Assembly (NCBI GenBank): GCA_032622095.1
Contig: CP136067.1
Location: 176,052,556-176,116,555, forward strand
Direction of reading: 5' to 3'
Length of the DNA stretch: 64,000 bases
DNA from: Siphonodentalium dalli
Taxonomy: Eukaryota; Mollusca; Scaphopoda; Gadilida; Siphonodentaliidae
The notes under the pieces are model-generated. The model saw only the letters and a program-made list of their open reading frames with translations. It searched no databases and was not told the origin of the DNA. This document shows, one piece after another, positions 1 to 10,619 of this stretch (the first letter of the stretch is position 1; the number at the start of each line of letters is the position of its first letter). A program made the translations under genes and the position numbers.

Positions 1-1255
1 TGAAGACTGGAGAAAATATCATACTAAAATAGGTTATCAGTACATACATGTGTATATACCAATCACATGTATATTGAGTTTTTTTTTAAGTTTCTGAACC
101 CCTTCGGTTGTAAATAGAATGCACTCAGTGATTCTGACTTCAAACTTGTGCCTCCTAATTATATAGGTTGATTGAGTTGAAAGGTTAGAAAATCAGTGCC
201 CTCTCTTGAAATTATTTCTTAAGGAATAATCTCTGTTTCATATTTTGATTACAGTTTAAAGATGGTCTATATATTCTTATTACAAGTTTTATATATTTTC
301 CTGGGTATAAAATAATGTCCGGAAATGCTTCTATCAATTACTGTTCATTCTATTTTGAATTTTCTGGTATATATACTAGTATACCTACAAATAATGTGTG
401 ACATTTTACTGCTTGAGGAAATGTTCGGAGCATAGCAAGCAGGAAAATAGTAAAAAAAAGATTGTCCCAACTGATTATCAATCAGTTGTAATATTAAATG
501 ATAGAAGCGTTTCTGGACTGGTGTCTTTGACAACTTGACTTATCATTATTATTTTATACCCTAGAAATTATAGAAAACAATTTAGGAAGAGATGATCCAT
601 CTTTAAGCCAATCGAGCAAAGTTGATCTATTTCTCCATGTTCTTCTAATAGGTGATGTTTTTATCGAATATATGTGCACATTTTACCCACTGCCGCACTG
701 CGAGTGCATTGGTCCCTTTAATATTTCATGTAAAAGTGGTGAAAACTGTAATATTAAACAAGAACAATAGCTTTAGTTAACACAAAATTCACTGAAATAT
801 TTTCACAGTGGGGTTTCTGTGAGGGAAAAAATAGTTTTTTTCCTCATAGAATCTCCACATATATATTCAGACAGACAGATGGGGAGGGGTGTTGAAAAAT
901 GCTTGGGGAAAACAGTTGTAAAGAGGGAAAGAAATTGGTTGCGGGGCTGTGTGAATTGCAGAAATGGTCAAAGGTCAAAAAGTAACATACGTGTCTGAAT
1001 ATATATTAACACCCCCCCCCCCTCCAGAGCAAATTGAAATAGTTTAAATCCATATACCCTGCTTTTCTCATGGCATTTTTGTTGGTGTTTTGGTGAATAA
1101 AATTAACTTATGACTGAGATTAATCCTTCAGTCATGATACTTTTCCAAAAATGACATTTTTTGGTATTTTTGTCTGTTTAACAAATGTTGGGGCATAAAT
1201 AGAAAAAAACAATTAGTAGAGAGTGCACTGGCTTAGAAGTTCAATACAAGTATTG
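1..1255. other. AT-rich non-coding stretch, no recognisable gene
   Basis: No long reading frame or conserved protein motif is visible on either strand. It holds one TTAA-flanked fold-back (listed separately) and a short poly-C run near 1010-1023. The remainder is A/T-rich sequence without obvious structure. Confidence 0.6.
260..602. mobile_element. TTAA-flanked fold-back MITE, AGATGG termini
   Basis: TTAA at 256-259 and 603-606 brackets a 343-bp stretch whose ends are inverted: the left starts AGATGGTCTAT and the right ends ATGATCCATCT. Further in, the pair 'gggtataaaataat' and 'attattttataccc' and the pair 'gaaatgcttctatcaatta' and 'taaatgatagaagcgtttc' continue the inverted match. TTAA target preference is the hallmark of piggyBac-like transposases; no transposase is encoded. 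A decayed copy of the same inner sequence lies near 1745-2117 (right end CCATCTTCA), and TTAAAGATGGTCTAT also occurs at 9370-9384. Confidence 0.55.
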
Positions 1256-1261
1256 TTAGCT

Positions 1262-2440
1262 TAATGCATTCTCTTATATATGCAAGGCATCATATGGGAG
1301 ACTCGCATATATAAGAGAATGCATTGGCACAGGTTTTCAAAAAAATTCATGAAGCTCCAGTTATGGAAGGATTAATCATAAATAATGGTCTCCCATATGG
1401 CACCTTGTATATATAAAAGAATGCACTGGCCTGCATAGTCAAGATAAATGTTGTTAGGTCAATGAATTCTCTTAAATATGTGAGTCTGTCTATGGGAGAC
1501 TGGCATATATAAGAGAATGCATTGGTATAGTGTTTTTGCAAAATTTCAGGAAGTCATGAAATGTGCAAAATTATTTGAACTTTCCTCTTAGAACACTTTA
1601 AATTGTAAAAAGATAGCATCGCAAGGTGTTTGGAAATCCCTTCAGTTTGTAAGTCTAACACACAATTTGTTCAAAAATAGTTTTGTCTTCATCATAGACT
1701 AATAAAGAAATCATGTTTTGTACACAATCTACATTGTAGTCAGAAAATTACTAAAACAATGAAAAGGCTGTTAATTTTTTTTCTAGTTTTTGAAATATCT
1801 GACCATCATATATTGAATTTGGCTCAGTGTGATACACTCCCATTCTTGAAAACACGCAACTTGAAAAATCCTTACTCTTACAGATGGATGAATAATTATC
1901 TCTTTCTGTAACAATTATTTTATAGTTTCCTGTGTATAACATAATAAATATGAATCGAAGACCCTTGCCTGGAAACACTTCTATCAATTAATATTATAAT
2001 AGTATACAATCAATTTCCAGTATTTTAATGGTATCTCCGGCTTATTTTTATTATTTTATAACCAGTAAACTATACAACACATGTTAGAGGAAGAGATAAT
2101 CCATCTTCAGTGAATCCGGAAATTTGTAAATGATTAAATTTCTTCTGTAAAGCAGGAAAATAAAATCTACAAAACATGCAGTTGGAAGGACTTGGGAGAC
2201 TCGAATATATAATATAACCATTTCTTGATGGGAACTGCGCTGGTGGAGCAATGAATCATGTGCCAGTGCATTCCCTTATATTTGCAGATACCATACTAGG
2301 GAGCCTCACATATATATGAGAATGCACTGGCTTACAAGGTCAAGGTAAATATTGTTAGGCCAATGTAATGTATTCTCTTACATATTCTAGGATCCCTACT
2401 GGAAACTACCATATATAAGAGAATGCATTAGCACATGGTT
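1262..2440. repeat. Cluster of diverged copies of the palindromic hairpin module
   Basis: Imperfect hairpins with arms like AATGCATTCTCTTATATATG and CATATATAAGAGAATGCATT lie at about 1262-1332, 1454-1533, 2260-2333 and 2352-2440, with a half copy at about 1393-1432. They are diverged versions of the module found inside MITEs at 15760, 28839, 56933, 57842, 58499 and 58788. Here the loops differ (for example GCAAGGCATCATATGGGAG) and no enclosing element ends were recognised, so this may be an old, free-standing cluster. Confidence 0.7.
1745..2117. repeat. Decayed relative of the AGATGG fold-back element
   Basis: Shares 'gaaacacttctatcaatta' (about 1970-1990) and 'gaagagataatccatctt' (about 2089-2106) with the better preserved copy at 260-602. 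Its right TTAA has become TTCA. No coding content. Confidence 0.35.
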
Positions 2441-2599
2441 TTTTTGCAATATTTCCAATGCTCCAATCATGGAAGGGTGAATGCTGCTCCCATAATGAAA
2501 GGGTTAATTGATTTTATTCCAAATAGACATTTTTTGTTGTAATTAGTTTTAGTTCCGACCCTCCAGGTTTGGTATTTTGTCTCATAAATGAACCACATA

Positions 2600-2776
2600 C
2601 AGTAATGCCCTAATTAATCGACTGCTTAACCACAGCAGAATTATGGGTAACTTATCAGGATTTAGTTGGAAATATGGCTTGTTGCCAATCATCGGAAAGC
2701 CATATTTTCGACTAAAAGCTGAAAAGTTACCCATAATTCTGCTGTGGTTAAGGAGTCAATATTTAGGGCATTACTG
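2600..2776. mobile_element. TA-flanked palindromic MITE, CAGTAATGCCC termini
   Basis: TA dinucleotides at 2598-2599 and 2777-2778 bracket a 177-bp fold-back. The left end reads CAGTAATGCCCTAATTAATC and the right is its imperfect inverse ending GGGCATTACTG. The arms continue through 'cacagcagaattatgggta' and the inverse 'tacccataattctgctgtg'. TA duplication with CAGT-type termini is typical of Tc1/mariner-derived MITEs. The open frames across it are products of the palindrome, not genes. Confidence 0.75.
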
Positions 2777-2872
2777 TACTATGATGGTGGTGGTTCTGCT
2801 GAGTTTAGTAAGGCCAAATCAAATTAATGTTCTGTTTCTGAGACACTGCCACTTCATTATTATATGGGAGAG

Positions 2873-2972
2873 ATTTCCGATGAATGGCAACAAGCCATAT
2901 TTCCGACTAAATCCTGAAAAGTTACCCATAATTCTGCTGTGGTTATGGAGTCGACTAATTAGGGCATTACTA
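2873..2972. mobile_element. Solo right arm of the same TA-flanked MITE
   Basis: The sequence from 'aacaagccatatttccgac' to GGGCATTACTA repeats the right arm of the 2600-2776 element in the same orientation and is again followed by TA (2973-2974). No left arm was found within about 100 bp, so this is a half element or the product of a tandem duplication with deletion. Confidence 0.6.
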
Positions 2973-2974
2973 TA

Positions 2975-4130
2975 GTTTTGATTACTCTGACTACTGATGG
3001 TATACATGTACTAGCACCTGCCATAAATCATGAATAACAGAGGTGAATCATGAGTACCGGATACAAAAAATATAGGATAGAAGCCATGGTTATTTCACAC
3101 TATTATAAATATGAAAATAATTACATTTTTGCTGCTGAAGTATTGTCCATAACTCCAGCTCATCAAGAAGTATGAGACTGAATTATATCAAAATATGTCA
3201 TCTTGACAACAAAATAATCAATTTGATGCTCAATGACAATTATTCTCAGTGAGATATATCATACAGTTCCAGGAGTTTTCACTCCATTGTCACTATCCAT
3301 ATTTTCTTATCTGGTACCTGCGGGTACACAGAACAATCACCTATTTGTTATTAATATTCAGAATAGGAGTCTGGGGTCCGCCATGGGAGGGAGGGACATC
3401 ATCAATATCATGAAGAGATATATTTAAGAAGACTTATTTTAAATGATTTATTAATAAGGTACTTAACACATGTATGAATTTTCACTAATGAATTAAATTT
3501 AATATAATTAAAACGTCTGTTAATAACTGAATATCACAATTGACTGTCACTAGCTGTGATAGACTTGCAATTGAATTTATTAATTGAGTAATTGGCAATC
3601 ATGAATATTTTTGTGGGACAAACCCCAGCTTCTGGCATGATTTAGTCCTTGTTTAAATTATTGTTGAATGTTGGGTCAACAGCCTGGAGCTATCTAGTTG
3701 AAATTGAAGAAACCCCCTCCCCTAGATCATGCCATGAATCTGTACTCTGCTTAGCGCTTGTAGAGATCTTATTCCATCAGTACAAAACTTGGGAACTTTT
3801 TTATGTTTTGATAGGGAACTTTATAACATTGAACAAACAAGGCAGGGAACATATTTCTTTGTTTATAATTGTTCCTCGGTAATCAACTTCAAAGTATGGG
3901 GGAAATTCCATGATTGTAAGTGCGCATAGCAAACTCACCCATCAAGTCTGTTAAATAATGTCATCTCGAGCTGGCACTTTCGCCTACTTATGAATAAACT
4001 GTTAAGCGACAGGTATTAACAAAGAAATATATTCCCGTGTTATTTTTTCAGCTTTATAAGGTTCCCTATCAAAACCTCAAAAAGTTCCCAGGTTTTTCAC
4101 TGGTACAATATGATTTCTACGGGCATTAGC
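2975..4130. other. Non-coding stretch, nothing recognised
   Basis: Short open frames at 3233-3427 and 3649-3882 have no recognisable domain and no coding-like composition. No tandem or inverted repeat of note was seen. Confidence 0.5.
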
Positions 4131-5387
4131 CTCTGGGAGGCCAAATTGCCATTTAGTAATGAAGTGCGCTTAAGCGCAATTAATTGCACTTAAGCACAAA
4201 TAATTACACTTAAGCAGAATTACTTGAATTTATCATTGTTCTTAAGCGCAATCATTGATCTTAAGTGCAGTCGATTGCGCTTAAGCATAGTAATTTGTTC
4301 TTGAAAACATAATTATTTGTGCTTAAGCGCAATAAATCTTGCTGTGCGCAATCAATTGGCTAACTTAAGCGCATTTCATGGTTATATGTAACTATTATAT
4401 AAAACACCCCTGGTGAATAAATAGGTTTATCCATAACTCAACTTTAGTTCTTACTGACATATCACCTCTTGTTTTCATTAGTTTGGATGGGTAGGGAGCA
4501 AGTCTAAGTTCTTTATTTATATGGTAGACTCGCGATAGCATTACCTTCTGTTTTAGTTCAGGCAATTCGTGATAGCATTGACTTCTGTATTAGTTGGTGC
4601 AACTTTGATTTTCGAGTATATACCGGTATACATGTGCACCATATGAGAGAAGCAGGTCCTCAGTGACACCATATTCGCGCTACAGTTTATGACATGGACA
4701 TACTATAGATCTGTGCAAGAGACGCTGATTTAATAAAACTACCAGAGTTCGAGGAGTGAGACACCAAAGCTCCCGGAATGAAACACATATTTTTGGGACA
4801 GGGATGCTGATAATATGACAATATTTAGGGGTTTTCACCCGATTTAAGTCAATAAGTACACCATATGAAGTGAGCAAACCCTCATACAGTGACACCACAT
4901 TATTGCTATATGACCATAGCTATGGCCCAAATCTGTGCAAAAATTCTTTTAAAAAATTATATTAAAACATACTAGAGGAGACATCCATTTTTTGGATATA
5001 AGGGATGCTGATAATTATATGACATTATGGATTATCTTTGGTTGTTGCACACATACAGTTAGAGGTAACTGTACTAGGCTTTATATTTAAAAAGGTTAAA
5101 ATTAGCACATGCTCTTCTTGTGATGCTAGGCGATAGTCCAGGTTATGACAATTAATATTTTATGGGTAGGTTAGATAGTAGTTACAATTAATTGCACTTG
5201 AGCGTAATTAATCATGCTTAAGTGCAACTCATAATGCTTAAGCATGCATGCCATATTTGTACTTAAGCACATTATTTTATCGCACTTATGCACAATCGTT
5301 TGCCCTTAAGTGCAATAAATTTTGCTTAGCAGAATTCAATTGCACTTAAGCGCAATTCAATATAAATGTGAATGTGGCCTCTCATAA
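4131..5387. mobile_element. Composite fold-back with TTAAGCGC clusters and tandem 200-bp units
   Basis: The outer ends are inverted: 'gggaggccaaattgccattta' at the left against the complement of 'taaatgtgaatgtggcctct' at the right. Just inside each end is a degenerate cluster of the palindrome TTAAGCGCAATTAATTG (about 4163-4378 and 5183-5360). Between them are two tandem copies of a roughly 190-220-bp unit. The same combination recurs at 11695-12200, so this is a dispersed family. No coding potential. Target-site duplication could not be settled by eye. Confidence 0.5.
4636..5024. repeat. Two tandem copies of a dispersed 190-220-bp unit
   Basis: Each copy runs from ACCATATGA, through 'cagtgacacca' and 'agatctgtgca' or 'aaatctgtgca', to GGGATGCTGATAAT. 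Two further copies lie at 11858-12013 and 12041-12197. The open frame at 4680-4898 is explained by this repeat. Confidence 0.65.
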
Positions 5388-6781
5388 TCATATTACCCAG
5401 AGTAGAGATCATTCATGGCATGATCTATACTTCCCCCAACAAAAAAATATATCTAATATTGGGCCACACATTTTGAAATTAGTCATTTTAATACTATACG
5501 GGTCACTGTTGAGACTTGTTTAATTTGAATCTGCAGGGCCTGTATGTAGTCAGTGTAGGCCTAATGCAGCCAGTCCAATCCAAAGCCATACATGTATAAT
5601 TATATAGCTTAGTACATTTCAGTGTCAAATTGCACTTGCTACATGTACATTTGTCTGACGCTATCTGCCCACACTGTTTTTTTTTAATCTGCGTGTTTGA
5701 ACGATTGGTTCTCCAACAGGTCCCATTGAGACCCGAGTCACGGCTCCTTGGTCATCAGGCTGAGAATTCCCGCTGTTGACAATATTCAATTACAATGTCA
5801 ACAACACACGAACTTATTCGAAACGAGTTTTGACCAGTTTTCCAGGCAATAATCGTTGAATTCATATTGTGACGACCCAACATTCCCATTCAACGCACCA
5901 TACACCGAGTTAAAACTCCGATAATCTAATTCAAATATACGTTCTAACTAGGTTTTAATTAATTTACTTCGTCTTGAGAATGAGAGTGGTTTTATTATTC
6001 CCAAGTCGTAAAAACAATCGTATCAAATTGGTGACGAAAGGTCGCCGACCAATCGGATCGCGCGGATTGGAATTGTGGCTAAAAATAGTTATCTGCGGGA
6101 TTCCGCCGTATATATATATATTATTGCTTCAGTCAATCGGGGTATATTGGTGAAGATTGTTGTGCCACTTTAACTATATATAGCTGCTGTTGGATAAGAG
6201 AACCCATACCTCAGCACTATAGCGATGGTAAATCGGGGTAAATGCTTTTGAATATAACAAAACACTTCTAAAAACTAATTTAAATCAAACTGTTACTGAA
6301 TCATTATGTGAAAATCACAACATAGAAAGCTGATTTTATTGTGATAGAGCACACTCGCTGGTTTATTGGTTTAATTAGGTTCACTTCGACAGAGAACATG
6401 GAATTTCTTTTGAAAACCAGGAAGTGTAATTTTGAAGGAAGTCTCCAAAAGTACTTAAATCAAATAATTTCCCGCAAAAAAAACCGGTACACGCACTTGA
6501 TAAGTGCTAAATTTTCAATATAATCCATAATTTTGAGTATGTAGCTTCAATTCTGAAAGACTTATGTTTTGAAAAAAATCACCATGACCTACTTTGTTGT
6601 TGTTCAAAATTTTATTCCAATAACCAATTATGTTAATACCAGAATGTGTGTGCGGGAAAACAGCACGGCGATTCAAAATATGTTACGAATATTTCAAGAT
6701 ATATTCAGGGTTCCAGACTTCCAGTTACAAGATGGAGAATAAAAACCTTCAATGTTGAAATAATACCAACTCTGTACCACC
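5388..6781. other. Non-coding stretch with a possible promoter-like block
   Basis: No gene was recognised. Around 6040-6230 on the plus strand there are CCAAT/ATTGG boxes, a TATATATAG near 6173-6181, and an ATG immediately followed by GTAAAT near 6225. This could be a core promoter with a minimal first coding exon, but no downstream exon was found. It contains a short TA run near 6110-6122. Confidence 0.3.
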
Positions 6782-6785
6782 TTAA

Positions 6786-7734
6786 GGGCTTTGTGGACCC
6801 AATTTTTCCAAAATTTTATAGAGTCCAAATAAAGGATTCTGTTCATGTATATTAGTAATAATAGAAACCATGCCCATTGATGCAACATTTTGAGAGTATA
6901 CCTCATGGTGGATTATGTTAGAAATACAAAATGTGAACTTTATTGAGATTTAAAAAACATTTATTTACAGGCAATGGCCCAAGAAAAACAAAGTCCAAAT
7001 CTAAGAATCAAATATGGGAATATGTACTGAACACTGTGATGAATGATGTATTACAAAAAAAAATTATATTTCTTGAGTGTTCTTTGATAAAATTACTTTG
7101 AACCGGTTGTTGACAAATGATATACTAACAGCAGTTAATGGGTCAACCTTTCATGGCTGATGTCCAGTCTGGTGTGAATGGCTTTTTAACAGTGTCAAAC
7201 TTCCACATGAGTGATCACCCTGAGTGAGTGGTGACCTACTTACTAGAATTAGTATGGTGATCTGGTAGGGGTATGAGTGAGGATTAGCATTCTATTGTCA
7301 ACAGAGTCCAGCTCGAGCAGTTACAATGGCCAGCTGTTAACCCGTGCCTGCTACCACCCACATAGCCAATGTTTAAGCAAGTATATATCATTTGTCAACA
7401 ACCGGTTCAAAGTAATTTTATCAAAGAACACTCAAGAAATATAATTTTTTTTTTGTAATACATCATTCATCACAGTGTTCAGTACATATTCCCATGTTTG
7501 ATTCTTAGATTTGGACTTCGTTTTTCTTGGACCATTGCCTGTATATTAATTTTTTTTTAAATCTCAATAAAGTTCACATTTTGTATTTCTAACATAATCC
7601 ACCACGAAGTATACTCTCAAAATGTTGCATCAATGGGCATGGTTTCTATTATTACTGATATACATGAACAGAATCCTTTATTTGGACTCTATAAAATTTT
7701 GGGAAATTTTGGAAAAATTGGGTCCACAAAGCCC
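6786..7734. mobile_element. 949-bp TTAA-flanked fold-back with about 350-bp arms
   Basis: TTAA at 6782-6785 and 7735-7738 flanks ends GGGCTTTGTGGACCCA and TGGGTCCACAAAGCCC. The left arm (6786-about 7128) and the right arm (about 7381-7734) are near-identical inverted copies, sharing for example 'aaccggttgttgacaaatga' and its complement. The roughly 250-bp spacer (7129-7380) has no recognised content. No transposase. The frames at 6646-6906 and 7633-7845 are mirror images of each other and not genes. Confidence 0.8.
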
Positions 7735-7861
7735 TTAAGTTGTAAAGATGCAGACAAGTTCAATACGCAGCCGCGATATAACAGTATAGTGCATGTTATC
7801 TGTGATCGGGGACTGGCTCGTCAACTCTTATCGGCGAGCAAATAACCACAATAGTACATGC

Positions 7862-7879
7862 ATATATATATATATATAC
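7862..7879. repeat. (AT)n microsatellite
   Basis: Nine or so AT dinucleotides, directly outside the TTAA element that begins at 7901. Confidence 0.9.
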
Positions 7880-7900
7880 GATTTATTTTGTATCTCTTAA

Positions 7901-8889
7901 AGATACGGCCGGCGTTGGCGGTGGGTATGTTAAGATACGGGCGGTGTTGGCGGTGGGTATGTTAAGATACGGCCGGCGTTGGCGGTGGGTATGTTAAGAT
8001 ACGGGCGGTGTTGGCGGTGGGTATGTTAAGATACGGGCGGTGTTGGCGGTGGGTATGTTAAGATACGGGCGGTGTTGGCGGTGGGTATGTTAAGATACGG
8101 GCGGTGTTGGCGGTGGGTATGTTAAGATACGGCCGGCGTTGGCGGTGGGTATGTTAAGATACGGGCGGTGTTGGCGGTGGGTATGTTAAGATACGGGCGG
8201 TGTTGGCGGTGGGTATGTTAAGATACGGGTGGTGTTGGCGGTGGGTATGTTAAGATACGGGCGGCGTTGGCGGTGGGTATGTTAAGATACGGGCGGCGTT
8301 GGCGGTGGGTATGTTAAGATACGGGCGGCGTTGGCGGTGGGTATGTTAAGATACGGCCGGCGTTGGCGGTGGGTATGTTAAGATACGGGCGGCGTTGGCG
8401 GTGGGTATGTTAAGATACGGGCGGTGTTGGCGGTGGGTATGTTAAGATACGGGCGGTGTTGGCGGTGGGTATGTTAAGATACGGCCGGCGTTGGCGGTGG
8501 GTATGTTAAGATACGGGCGGTGTTGGCGGTGGGTATGTTAAGATACGGGCGGTGTTGGCGGTGGGTATGTTAAGATACGGGCGGTGTTGGCGGTGGGTAT
8601 GTTAAGATACGGGCGGTGTTGGCGGTGGGTATGTTAAGATACGGCCGGCGTTGGCGGTGGGTATGTTAAGATACGGGCGGTGTTGGCGGTGGGTATGTTA
8701 AGATACGGGCGGTGTTGGCGGTGGGTATGTTAAGATACGGGTGGTGTTGGCGGTGGGTATGTTAAGATACGGGCGGCGTTGGCGGTGGGTATGTTAAGAT
8801 ACGGGCGGCGTTGGCGATGGGTATGTTAAGATACGGCCGGCGTTAGCGATGGGTATGTTAAGATACGGGTGGTGTTGGCGATGGGTATG
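7901..8889 (+). repeat. 32-bp tandem array, 31 copies, GC-rich
   Basis: The monomer is TTAAGATACGG, then a variable GCGGTG, CCGGCG, GCGGCG or GTGGTG, then TTGGCGGTGGGTATG. Spacing is exactly 32 bp across the array. Units 3-13 and 19-29 have the same order of variants, which indicates a block duplication of 16 units (512 bp). The last two units carry GCGATGGG instead of GCGGTGGG. Each unit has several GG/GGG runs, so two-layer G-quadruplexes are possible on the plus strand. It is far more GC-rich than its surroundings. Confidence 0.95.
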
Positions 8890-9369
8890 CTATTAAAATA
8901 TTCACCTCCGTCAATAACCGCCATAAACAGAAAGAATAGTAAAATATAGACAGACTTTGTTCTTATATCAATCAGAAATATGGCATAAACAGTATGTTAT
9001 TGTCAAATGTTTTTCCTTTTTTATGTAAAGCAAAAAACGTTACAGAACCTGGCCTTTGTTTAGATCCGGATATGGTAAATATAAAGAGCGTTATTTGTCT
9101 CTGTTTTCCTGATATGGAAATAATAAAGAGCGTTTATATCATTTGTGTGTGATTAACCAATATAATTGAGCTGTGTTATGTGAACAGAAGCAAAACTTCT
9201 GTAACACGAGCAGGCTATTGTTTACGTACAACATCGTACGTCTTGATGACAATATACTATTTACGCGCTGATTATGTTTGGCATATGAACAAAACTATAT
9301 ATATATTCCTTCTGTTGGTGGCGATTTGAACAAATATTAATATTTCGGCAACGAACGCCACCCGTGCCT
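7901..9369. mobile_element. TTAA-flanked element whose left end is amplified into a tandem array
   Basis: TTAA at 7897-7900 and 9370-9373 flanks inverted termini: AGATACGGCCGGCGTT at the left and AACGCCACCCGTGCCT at the right. About 990 bp of the 1469 bp is a 31-copy array. The remaining 8890-9369 has no gene but matches, in inverse orientation, the second family member at 28301-28794, for example 'accgccataaacagaaagaa' against 'ttctttctgtttgtggcggt', and shared 'aaagagcgtt' blocks. The second copy carries only one array unit at the corresponding end, which shows the array grew inside this element. Confidence 0.75.
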
Positions 9370-9373
9370 TTAA

Positions 9374-10619
9374 AGATGGTCTATCCATTCCGTGCCACAA
9401 TTACAGCAAAAAATACGTGTTATAAACCCGATTTCAAGACTACAAATGTTGTGAATAATGTACAGAATCTACAGATACAACTGAACATTCGGTATATTAA
9501 TTCCCTATAGAGGCACAATACAGTGGTTTATTTCGATCGTATATATATATATAGTGGAAATGCATTTTCCCGTGATCGAGGATGCTAACAAGATAGAGTT
9601 CTCATTATTTGGTACGCTCCGAACTTTTTTGCGCCTACTTTTGTTCTAAAAATAGCCCATAAAACTGTCCCGAAGATGTGATCAGAATTTCGAAATAAAA
9701 TTCCAATAATATGAATGAATATTGTATCACAGTGTCACACAAATACCGTAAGACCAAATAGTAAGATTGAATAACTGCAAACGAAAACAGCCATATATAA
9801 TATGCAATATCAAGGCAACGGAACGAAATTTCTGACGAAATGACATACCAAAATTGAATCCTCAAAAGTTAAACTATGAATTAGCACCCAATTCAATGTT
9901 CTTCGAATGTGTCAATGGATTTCACCTAAACAATATGTACACATGCGCTAGCTGTCTAAAGTCCAGTTATATGCATAATTTCTAAAAAGCCTGGGAGTTT
10001 GGTCTGGTACAAAGAGGGGGGTGCATTTGGAAATTTCGAGATGGACCCACCCCAACCCCATTAATCATGAATACTAGTTAACAGAGAGGGTGAATGCTAG
10101 TTATAGTGGGGGTGAACAAGGATACATTTTTAAAGGATGGCTACCATTTCTGCATAAATCCATGGATGATTGGTAGTGGAAGATTCCACTGTGGAAAGTT
10201 CCAGGAGATTATCTAATATCTAAATATAGAGCGTTCTTAAAAGTTCAGTATGATACTAAATTTATCAATTTCAGCATCGTTTTTGTCTGGAAGTCGGGTT
10301 TTGTTTGTTGCTGTTTGTTTTTCATGGAAAATTTTAGAACTTAGAGATCATCAGCGGACCAACCCTGGCAACCGATTTTCGGTGACATTTCATGATTTCT
10401 AAAGCAACCTTAGAATTCATATTATACTTAGTATTACCACTAACACGTTAGTATATCAAACGCCGATAAGGTTCGAGGTGATTTATATGATTTTCATATC
10501 TACTTCCGTCAGTCAGACATTCCGGGTTTCGGTATGATCCGTTCCATATCAGCTGAACATAAAATACGCATTTTATATACGCCCGGAATGCTGCTTACTT
10601 CCGTCGACATGAAGTGTAA
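9374..10619. other. Non-coding stretch, nothing recognised
   Basis: Holds a short TA run near 9540-9552 and poly-purine patches. The minus-strand open frame at 9635-9865 has no recognisable domain. The start (TTAAAGATGGTCTAT) resembles the left end of the 260-602 element, but no matching right end was found. Confidence 0.5.

Noticed and set aside
5690-5790. Possible tRNA or small structured RNA in a GC-richer patch
   Set aside because: No cloverleaf or box motifs could be fitted.
7901-8889. Regularly spaced direct repeats resembling a CRISPR array
   Set aside because: Units are contiguous with no unique spacers, the genome is animal, and the array is part of a TTAA-flanked element.
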